Below are positions 28,657 through 35,243 of a stretch of 64,000 nt of DNA, one piece after another (position 1 is the first letter of the stretch; each line of letters starts with the position of its first letter). The notes below the pieces were generated by a model. The model had not been told where the DNA came from and did no database searches. It was given only the letters and a program-made list of their open reading frames with translations. Source of the DNA: Streptomyces spectabilis (lineage in GTDB: Bacteria; Actinomycetota; Actinomycetes; Streptomycetales; Streptomycetaceae); contig NZ_CP023690.1 of the NCBI RefSeq assembly GCF_008704795.1, forward strand, positions 4,226,501-4,290,500, read 5' to 3'. A program made the translations under genes and the position numbers.

Positions 28657-28674
28657 CTCCACCCGGCGGTGGAG
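28657..28674. promoter_or_regulatory. Inverted repeat, candidate operator for the MFS exporter gene
   Basis: CTCCACC (28657-28663) and GGTGGAG (28668-28674) flank CGGC. A third half-site CTCCACC (28690-28696) lies 22 bases on. The array sits about 115 bases upstream of the exporter start, in the region where its promoter is expected. Binding protein unknown. Confidence 0.4.
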
Positions 28675-28811
28675 CGCATCTCAGGGTTACTCCACCCTCT
28701 TGTTTACCGAGCAACCGTCCTACCAGCGGAGAAGCCCTCCACCCTCCCTGGAGCGCGCCATCGGTGAGAAGGTGACCGGGGCAACCGGTGCAGGGGGAAA
28801 GGACTTTGGTC

Positions 28812-30467
28812 ATGGAGGCGACGGCGGCAGCGGAGACACAGCGCACGGACCGGCGCGGCGCCGTCGTCGCCGCGCTCATGCTCGTCATGGCGCTCGCCGC
28901 GCTCGACGCCACCATCGTCTCCACGGCCGTACCGCAGATCGTCGGCTCCCTCGGCGGCTTCTCCGTCTTCTCCTGGCTGTTCTCCGGCTATCTGCTCGCC
29001 GCGACGGTCACCCTGCCCGTCTACGGGAAGCTGTCCGACACCTTCGGCCGCAAGCCCGTCCTGATCGCGGGCTGCGCCCTCTTCCTCGCCGGCTCGGTGC
29101 TGTGCGCGCTCGCCTGGAACATGGGCTCACTGATCGCCTTCCGCGTCCTGCAAGGGCTCGGCGGCGGCGCCCTCCAGGGCACCGTGCAGACCGTCGCCGC
29201 CGACCTGTACCCGCTCAAGGAACGCCCCCGCATCCAGGCCAGGCTGTCCACCGTGTGGGCCGTCTCCGCCGTCGCGGGACCGGCGGTCGGCGGCCTGCTC
29301 ACCGCGTACGCCGACTGGCGCTGGATCTTCCTGATCAACCTGCCCGTCGGCGCGTTCGCCCTCTGGCTGATAGCCCGCCACCTGCACGAACCGGTACGCC
29401 CCCGGGGCGCCCGGCACCGCGTCGACTGGCCCGGCGCGCTCGCCGTGTTCGCCGCGGGCGGGGTGCTGCTCACCGCCCTCGTCCAGGGCGGCGTCGCCTG
29501 GGACTGGCTGTCGACGCCCTCGCTCGCGCTGTTCGCGGCGGGGCTCGCGTGCGTCGGCGCCGTCGTGGTGATCGAGCGGCGCGCGGCGGACCCGATCATT
29601 CCGGGCTGGGTGTGGCGGCGCCGCCCCATCGCCGCCGTGAACCTGGCGCTCGGCTCGCTCGGCCTGCTGATGGTCGCACCCACGGTCTTCTTGCCCACGT
29701 ACGCGCAGTCGGTGCTCCAACTCGCCCCGATAGGCGCCGGTTTCGTCCTGTCCATCATGACCCTGAGCTGGCCGGTCTCGGCCGCTCTGAGCCAGCACGT
29801 CTACCGGCGCATCGGCTTCCGCAACACCGCGATGATCGGCATCAGCGCCGCCGCCTGCGTCCTGTTCGCCTTCCCGCTGCTCCCCTACCCCGGCGCGGCC
29901 TGGCAGCCCGCGCTCCTGATGCTGCTGCTCGGCGCCGCGCTCGGGCTCTTCCAGCTGCCCCTGATCGTCGGCGTCCAGTCGACCGTGGGCTGGGCGGAGC
30001 GCGGCACGACCACCGCCTCCGTGCTGTTCTGCCGCCAGATCGGCCAGACCGTGGGCGCCGCCGTCTTCGGGGCGATCGCCAACGGCGTCCTGAGCGCACG
30101 CCTGGGCGGCGCGGGCTCGCTCGACTCCGTCGCGAAGTCCCTCGACGACCCCGGCTCCGTCGCCGACGCGGACCGGCTGCGCCGGGCGGTCGACGCGGCC
30201 GTGGACTCCGTGTACGTGGGGGCGGCCTGCGCGGCGGTGCTGTGCCTGCTCGTCCTGCTGCTGCTCGCGCCGCGGAGGTTCCCCGTCCTCCAGGATCCGG
30301 AGCCGGGGCCGGAGCCGGGGCAGGGGTCCGAGCCGGAGCCGGGGCAGGGGTCCGAGCCGGAGCCGGACGCCGACGGGGCCGGCCGGGCCGACGAGACCGA
30401 TGCGCAACAGGAGCCCCAGGAGGCGCAGTTGACTCGTACGCGCCCCAAGAAGCCCCATACCGACTGA
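28812..30467 (+). CDS. DHA2-family MFS drug/proton antiporter
   Basis: Efflux pump of 551 residues with about 14 membrane segments. Motif ALDATIVSTAVPQIVGSLGG in segment 1 and GKLSDTFGRKPVLIAGCALF (loop 2-3, GxLaDrxGrk) define the family. VLQGLGGGALQGTVQTVAAD is segment 4, and VWAVSAVAGPAVGGLLT is the antiporter motif C. It resembles EmrB/QacA-type exporters of lipophilic compounds. The ATG at 28812 has GGAAAGGA upstream. The C-terminal 60 residues are an acidic Pro/Glu/Gly tail encoded by short direct repeats (PEPGQGSEPEPGQGSEPEPD). Expression may be governed by the inverted repeat upstream. Confidence 0.93.
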   Translation: MEATAAAETQRTDRRGAVVAALMLVMALAALDATIVSTAVPQIVGSLGGFSVFSWLFSGYLLAATVTLPVYGKLSDTFGRKPVLIAGCALFLAGSVLCALAWNMGSLIAFRVLQGLGGGALQGTVQTVAADLYPLKERPRIQARLSTVWAVSAVAGPAVGGLLTAYADWRWIFLINLPVGAFALWLIARHLHEPVRPRGARHRVDWPGALAVFAAGGVLLTALVQGGVAWDWLSTPSLALFAAGLACVGAVVVIERRAADPIIPGWVWRRRPIAAVNLALGSLGLLMVAPTVFLPTYAQSVLQLAPIGAGFVLSIMTLSWPVSAALSQHVYRRIGFRNTAMIGISAAACVLFAFPLLPYPGAAWQPALLMLLLGAALGLFQLPLIVGVQSTVGWAERGTTTASVLFCRQIGQTVGAAVFGAIANGVLSARLGGAGSLDSVAKSLDDPGSVADADRLRRAVDAAVDSVYVGAACAAVLCLLVLLLLAPRRFPVLQDPEPGPEPGQGSEPEPGQGSEPEPDADGAGRADETDAQQEPQEAQLTRTRPKKPHTD

Positions 30468-30582
30468 TCAGTATGGGGAAAACCCCACGCGCTCCCACTA
30501 CCTGCCAGTAACGTACTCGGCCCTCGCTCCCTCGCGGTCCGCACCGGACCGAAGCCGCGCAAGGAGACGCAAGGAGACCGGG

Positions 30583-31083
30583 ATGCCCCACCTTCCCCCA
30601 GACTCGTCCCCCTACCCTCCCCACGCTCGCCCTCCCCACGCCTTCCCTCCCTACACTCCACCCTCCTCCCGCGCCCCGGAAGCCCCGGAGGCCCCGGAGG
30701 CCCCGCTCCACCTCACCTACCCCTGGCAGCCCCCCGCCCCGCCACCGCCCGCCCCCGCGAGCCCGCGCCGAAGGCCCGCCCCCGGCCCCGGCCACCGCGG
30801 CGACCTGCGCCAACTGCGCGGCGCCTACCGCCGGCAGCGCCGCGTCGCCACCCTCACCGCCCTCGGCTACTTCACGCTCTTCCTCCTCCTGTCCGCCTTC
30901 GCGCCCGCCCTCATGACCGGCGCCGTCACCGGCGGCCTCACCACCGGGCTCCTCGTCGGACTGCTCCAACTCCCCGTGATGTGCCTGGCCATAGCGCTGT
31001 ACGAGGTCACGGCCCGGCGCCGCCTCGACCGGCTCGCCGCACGCCTGCGCAAGCTCGTGGAACTGGAGGCGAGCCGTGGATGA
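30583..31083 (+). CDS. DUF485 membrane protein
   Basis: 166-residue protein. A Pro-rich N-terminus of about 70 residues, including APEAPEAPEAP, precedes the DUF485 domain: DLRQLRGAYRRQRRVATLTA, then membrane segments GYFTLFLLLSAFAPALMT and LTTGLLVGLLQLPVMCLAIA, and a cationic tail VTARRRLDRLAARLRKLVE. DUF485 proteins are found immediately upstream of acetate/solute symporters (YjcH-ActP) and are thought to assist them. That context is met here: the symporter gene starts inside this gene's last codons with an 8-base overlap. The ATG at 30583 has AAGGAG eight bases upstream. Confidence 0.88.
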   Translation: MPHLPPDSSPYPPHARPPHAFPPYTPPSSRAPEAPEAPEAPLHLTYPWQPPAPPPPAPASPRRRPAPGPGHRGDLRQLRGAYRRQRRVATLTALGYFTLFLLLSAFAPALMTGAVTGGLTTGLLVGLLQLPVMCLAIALYEVTARRRLDRLAARLRKLVELEASRG

Positions 31084-32674
31084 CGCCACCCGCAGCACGT
31101 CCCTCGTCGCCTTCACCGCCGTCGTCACCCTCACGCTGCTGCTGTGCGTGATGACCGGCCCCGAACGCGACGACCTCGGCGAGTTCTACACCGGCTACGG
31201 CCGCCTCACCCCGCTGCGCAACGGCCTCGCCATCGCGGGCGACTACATCTCCGCCGCCACCGTCCTCGGCACCACCGGCGTCATCGCACTCCTCGGCTAC
31301 GACGGCGTCGTCCTCGCCCTGAGCACCGCACTCTCCCTGATGCTCCTGATGTTCCTGCTCGCCGAACCCCTGCGGAACACGGGGCGGTTCACCATGGGCG
31401 ACGTCCTCGCCCGCCGCATGCCCGGCCGTCTGGTCCGCGTCACCGCGAGCGCCGCGACCCTCGCCGCGCTCCTTCCGCTCATGCTCGTCCAACTCGCGGG
31501 CGCGGGCGACCTGCTGGCCTTCATCCTGGGCTTCACGAGCCCCGGCCTGAAGACCGGCTGCGTCGTCGCACTCGGCGCCCTCATGATCAGCTACGCGGCG
31601 ATCGGCGGCATGAAGGGCACCGCCCTCATCCAGATCCTCAAGGTCGTCATCCTGCTCGGCTCCGGCCTCGCCGTCGCCGCGCTGATCCTGCGCCGCTACG
31701 ACTGGGACCCCGGCGCGCTGCTCGCCGCTGCCCGCGCGGGCAGCGGGCTCGGCCCGGCCTTCCTGGAGTCCGGCCTCCAGTTCCGCGACAGCCCCGCGCC
31801 CCGCCTCGACATGATCAGCTCGGAGCTCACCGTGGTCCTCGGCGGCGCGTGTCTGCCGCACATCACCATGCGGATGTACACCGCGCGCGGCGCGCCCGCG
31901 ATACGGCGCTCGATGTCCTGGGCCGTGGCGTGCGTGGCCCTCTTCGTCCTCGTCATCACCGTCATCGGCTTCGGCGCCACGGCCATGCTCGGGCGCAAGG
32001 AGATCGCCGGGCACGACCCGCAGGGCAACACGGCCTATCTCCTCGGCTCGCGCGCCGTGTTCGGCGCGGACGCCTCCACCGCCGAGACGCTGCTCTTCAC
32101 CACCGTCACCACCGCGATCTTCCTGACGCTCCTCGCGTCCGTCGCCGGGATGATCCTCGCCTGCGCCAACTCCCTCGCGCACGACGTCTTCGCCGCCTGC
32201 CGCCGCGACCTCTCGCCGCGCCGCGAGATGGCGCTCGCCCGGGGGTGCGCCCTCGCGGTGGGCGCGGGCGCCATCTGCCTCGCGGTCCTCATCCAGGACC
32301 GCAGCCTGCAACCGCTCGTCACCCTGTCGTTCTGCCTCGGCGCGTCCGCGCTCGCGCCCGCGCTCGGCTACGCGCTGTTCTGGCGGCGCTTCACCCGGGC
32401 GGGGCTCCTCGCCACCCTCATCGGCGGTACGGTCGGCTGCGCCGTGCTCATGACCGGTACGAACCTCGTGTCCGGCTCGGCCGGGGCGGCGTTCCCCGAG
32501 CACGACTTCGCCTGGTTCCCCTTCACCACGACCGGGGTCGTCTCGATTCCGCTGGGGTTCTTCCTGGGGTGGATCGGTACGGTGCTCAGCCGTCGGGGGG
32601 CTCGGCGGGAGGCTCAGCGCCGCTACGAGGCCGTGGAGCCCTGGCTCCTCGCGGGCCGCACCCCCACACCATGA
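31076..32674 (+). CDS. Sodium:solute symporter, ActP-like
   Basis: Secondary transporter of 532 residues and about 13 membrane segments, in the sodium:solute symporter family and likely for acetate or another short carboxylate. EFYTGYGRLTPLRNGLAIAGDYISAATVLG is the family's N-terminal region (Gly/Asp of GDYISAA); SYAAIGGMKGTALIQILK is segment 5-6; GACLPHITMRMYTARGA matches the ActP loop. The GTG at 31076 has GGAGG six bases upstream and overlaps the DUF485 stop, implying coupled translation. The substrate assignment rests on resemblance and on the DUF485 partner. Downstream lies a long repeat-filled noncoding stretch. Confidence 0.9.
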   Translation: MDDATRSTSLVAFTAVVTLTLLLCVMTGPERDDLGEFYTGYGRLTPLRNGLAIAGDYISAATVLGTTGVIALLGYDGVVLALSTALSLMLLMFLLAEPLRNTGRFTMGDVLARRMPGRLVRVTASAATLAALLPLMLVQLAGAGDLLAFILGFTSPGLKTGCVVALGALMISYAAIGGMKGTALIQILKVVILLGSGLAVAALILRRYDWDPGALLAAARAGSGLGPAFLESGLQFRDSPAPRLDMISSELTVVLGGACLPHITMRMYTARGAPAIRRSMSWAVACVALFVLVITVIGFGATAMLGRKEIAGHDPQGNTAYLLGSRAVFGADASTAETLLFTTVTTAIFLTLLASVAGMILACANSLAHDVFAACRRDLSPRREMALARGCALAVGAGAICLAVLIQDRSLQPLVTLSFCLGASALAPALGYALFWRRFTRAGLLATLIGGTVGCAVLMTGTNLVSGSAGAAFPEHDFAWFPFTTTGVVSIPLGFFLGWIGTVLSRRGARREAQRRYEAVEPWLLAGRTPTP

Positions 32675-32794
32675 CGGGGCCCCGCCCACCAGCCACCGCC
32701 GGGGCGGCGGCCTCCCTCCCACCCACCCGTGCCACCCCGGCTCCCGCCCGCCCGACCCCGACGCGGAGCGCCGCCCGTGACGCCCTCCCCCTCC

Positions 32795-32812
32795 CCGCCG
32801 CTACCGCGGCGG
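32795..32812 (+). terminator. Hairpin head of dispersed repeat, 3' of symporter gene
   Basis: CCGCCGC-TACC-GCGGCGG, an exact copy of the head at 4308-4325 (opposite strand), followed after five bases by TGCCCACCCGCCCACCCG. It lies 120 bases after the symporter stop, in sense orientation. A terminator or 3'-end role is inferred. Confidence 0.65.
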
Positions 32813-32815
32813 GCG

Positions 32816-33154
32816 CTTGCCCACCCGCCCACCCGAAACTCCCCAGCGCCGCGAGACCGGGCCTCGGGGCACCTCGGCGGGAGGGGCCGTGCCGACTGAC
32901 GCCTCACGCCCGGGCCGACAGAACCGCCCCGGCCCCTACGCAGAATGCCGCGACCACCCCGACGGGCGGAGGCACCCCGTCCACGCTGGGCGAAGCAGAG
33001 AGCTCGGCACGGTGGACACAGCACCCAGGTGCCACCCAGCCGATCCGCCGAGGCACCGGTCCCGCCAGCCGGACCCCACACCAGCAGGCCCAGGCCTTGC
33101 CCACCCGCCCACCCGAAACTCCCCAGCGTCGCGAGACCGGGCCTCGGGGCACCT
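32816..33154. repeat. 59-bp direct repeat pair
   Basis: Copies at 32816-32874 and 33096-33154 begin CTTGCCCACCCGCCCACCCG, continue AAACTCCCCAGCG, and end GACCGGGCCTCGGGGCACCT. They differ at one base (C/T after CAGCG). The block CCCACCCGAAAC also starts the related copy near 55542. Confidence 0.88.
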
Positions 33155-33227
33155 GGCCGGGAGGCGGGACCGCGCCGGGCGGCGGACCGGACCGTAGGGG
33201 GCTGCCGCTCCCCCGGCACGGCGGGGG

Positions 33228-33870
33228 TGGGTAGGACCACGTCGGTGCTCGGGGCGGGGCGCCTCGGGCAGTACCCCGCCACGAACAGGCAGGACCGCGC
33301 TGAGGGCTCCAGGCGGGGCCCACGCGGAGGGCGGCGCCCCGCCACGGATGGGCGGAACTGCGCTGACGCTCAGGGTGGGGCCAACGCGGAGGACGGCGCC
33401 CCGACACAGGGTGGGGGCGGGTGGGCGGGACCACCCCGGTACTCGGGGCACGGCGCACGCGGTAGGCCTCGGCCAGTGCCCCGTCGCAGGCAGCTGGGCA
33501 GGCCCCACCCCGACGCTCAGAACAGGGCTCACGCGGAAGGCCTCGGGCAGTGCCCCATCACCGGCGGGCAGGACCGCGAGGGCGCTCGGGGCGGAGCGTA
33601 CGCGGAAGGCGGTGCCCCGTCATGGGTGAGGGCGGGTGGGCGGGACCACCCCGGCGCTCGGAACGAGGCGCATGCGGGAGGCCTCGCGCAGTGCCCCGCC
33701 ACGGGTGGGCGGAACCGCGCTGACGCTCAGGGTTGGGCCAACGCGGAGGACGGCGCCCCGACACAGGGTGGGGGCGGGTGGGCGGGACCGCCCCGACGCT
33801 CGGAACAGGGCGCACGCGGAGGGCCTCGGACGGCGCCCCGCCACGGGCAGGTGGGCAGAACCCACCCCGC
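33228..33870. repeat. Tandem array of ~9 imperfect 60-73-bp units
   Basis: Units start near 33228, 33289, 33350, 33421, 33495, 33566, 33636, 33705 and 33778, with a partial unit at 33850. The shared pattern is GTGGGCGGGACCRCCCC, a GCGCTCGGRRC core, GGCGCACGCGGAGG, CCTCGGGCAGTGCCCCG and CCACGGG. Two stretches, about 33360-33434 and 33719-33793, are nearly identical over 75 bp. No reading frame is preserved across units because unit lengths are not multiples of three. Function unknown. Confidence 0.85.
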
Positions 33871-33927
33871 CGCGCGGCCAAGGAAAGCCCCCCCCCGCGG
33901 ACGAGGGGAGCTGGGCCCAGGCTCAAG

Positions 33928-34833
33928 TCAGGGGGTGGGGCCCGGGGTGTCGCCGGGGGCTCGGCCGGTCAGGGAGGCGAGGCTGTTGCGGACGTGGTCC
34001 ATGTGCGCCCGCACCTCCTCCCACCGCTCACCATGCTCCCGCAACACCCGCTCCGTCTCCCGCCCCACCCGCTCCTCCCGCACCCGCGCCCGCGAGATCA
34101 GCTCCGCGGCCCGCGCGGCCGCGTCCTCCTCGCCGTGCCGGGCCGCCTCCTCCGCCTCGGCGCAGGCCCGCTTGGCCTCGGTGAGACGGGCCTCGGCCGC
34201 GGCGACGAGCGCCGCCTCGCGGGCGTCGGCGACGGCCTCCCGCTCGGCGATCTCCCGCTCCGTGGCCTCCCAGCGCTCCCCGTGCTCCTTCTCCTGCTCG
34301 GCGAGCAGCCCGCTCGTGCGCCGGCGCATCTCCCGCAGCGCGGCGAGCGCCTCGTCGCGCCACTCCTTCGCGTCGCCGCGCGCGGCGACGCGCAGCTCGT
34401 CGGCGGCGGCCCGCGCGGCGAGCAGCCGCTGCCGGGCCCGCTCCTCGGCCTCGCCCCGCACGGACTCGGCGTACGCCCGCGCACCGTCGCGCAGCTCGTC
34501 GGCGGCCGCCCCGACGGCCTGCCCCAGCTCGTACGTGTCGGCCGCGGCGGCGTCCCGCACGGCCGCGGCCTCCTCCTCGCTCAACACGAGCAGGTACTGG
34601 GCGCGCTGCCCCAGCTCGTCGTACGTCTGCGGGGCGAGCCGCGCGACGGCCGCACGAAGGCGCGCGGCCTCCTCCCCCATGTCCCGGGCGAGGACGGTGA
34701 GCCGGGCCGCGCGCTCCCACGCGGCGTCGCGGTCCCGGGACAGCGCGTCGGCGTACGCCTCCACCTGTTCGGGACGGTAGCCGCGCCCGCGTACGGCGAC
34801 GAAGCCATGAGGTGACGCACCGCTGCCGCTCAT
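33928..34833 (-). CDS. DivIVA-like long coiled-coil protein
   Basis: 301-residue cytoplasmic coiled-coil protein of a type often labelled 'cellulose-binding protein' in streptomycetes without evidence. The N-terminus, FVAVRGRGYRPEQVEAYADALSRDRDAAWERAARL, matches the DivIVA-domain opening (G-RGY...V-AYL). From about residue 60 onward it is nearly continuous Ala/Glu/Arg heptads (ERARQRLLAARAAADELRVA, EATEREIAEREAVADAREAA). It ends in a Gly/Pro tail. The ATG at 34833 has GAGGGG seven bases upstream. Relatives such as Scy and FilP organise polar growth; a cytoskeletal or polarity role is inferred. It follows the repeat array on the opposite side of its 3' end. Confidence 0.8.
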   Translation of the reverse strand: MSGSGASPHGFVAVRGRGYRPEQVEAYADALSRDRDAAWERAARLTVLARDMGEEAARLRAAVARLAPQTYDELGQRAQYLLVLSEEEAAAVRDAAAADTYELGQAVGAAADELRDGARAYAESVRGEAEERARQRLLAARAAADELRVAARGDAKEWRDEALAALREMRRRTSGLLAEQEKEHGERWEATEREIAEREAVADAREAALVAAAEARLTEAKRACAEAEEAARHGEEDAAARAAELISRARVREERVGRETERVLREHGERWEEVRAHMDHVRNSLASLTGRAPGDTPGPTP

Positions 34834-35243
34834 CTGGTTCCCCTCTTTCGCCCACACGGACTCTCACCGTCGCGCTGACTCTCTCCGTCGCGCCACCCGC
34901 GTACAACGCGATTGGCGCACATCTTGATGGATCAAGCGGAAGTGGTCATAACACGACACTCCGTCAGCGCCACCCGCTCAAGGATGCGTCAATTGGGGCC
35001 AGAAGTCGGAATCGGGGTGTCGTTCCGCAGTGCGTCGAAGAGCCGTTTGACCCGCTCGGAGTCCCCTACGACGACATCGCCGACGCCGGGCACCTCGGGC
35101 CCGCCCGCCACCGGAACCGTGGCCGGGGATCCACGCGTACGAGTCCCGCGAGGCCCCCGGAAGCGGCCGCGTACTCATCACCGCATGATCGGGGCGCCCG
35201 ACCCGCCACGCAGGTCGAGCGCCCCGTCGGACAAGCGCGCCGG
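34834..35243. other. 410-base gap, no confident gene
   Basis: Separates the coiled-coil gene from the toxin/immunity operon, both on the minus strand. It should contain the promoter of the coiled-coil gene near 34850-34990, a comparatively AT-rich stretch (GATGGATCAAGCGG, GTGGTCATAACACGACACTCC). A minus-strand frame ending at 34989 encodes about 40 residues with good codon usage (GDVVVGDSERVKRLFDALRN) but has no clear ribosome site; it could be a small gene or a remnant. Confidence 0.5.

Larger units (their letters stand above)
28296..28811. other. Divergent promoter region with tandem and inverted repeats
   Basis: 516 bases between the ABC exporter operon and the MFS exporter gene, with no credible gene. 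Contents: a 20-bp tandem repeat CCGTGCCCGGCGGCTTCGCC (28511-28530, 28531-28550, partial 28551-28565); a CCCCCTAGGGG-type palindrome near 28645; a perfect inverted repeat CTCCACC-CGGC-GGTGGAG (28657-28674), an operator candidate; and a related CTCCACC at 28690-28696. Regulators of drug exporters often bind such sites, but no regulator gene is adjacent. Confidence 0.6.
32675..33927. other. 1.25-kb noncoding repeat region
   Basis: No credible gene. Open frames on both strands lack ribosome sites and consist of translated repeats. The region holds the hairpin head (32795-32812), a 59-bp direct repeat (32816-32874 and 33096-33154), and an array of about nine imperfect 60-73-bp units (33228-33860) ending in a nine-C run at 33888-33896. 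Base composition is strand-skewed: the unit strand has G-runs such as GGTGGGGGCGGGTGGGCGGG. Confidence 0.8.

Noticed and set aside
32675..33927. Several 80-240-residue frames on both strands
   Set aside because: They encode only the translated tandem repeats; unit lengths break the frame, no start has a ribosome site, and no domain is recognisable.
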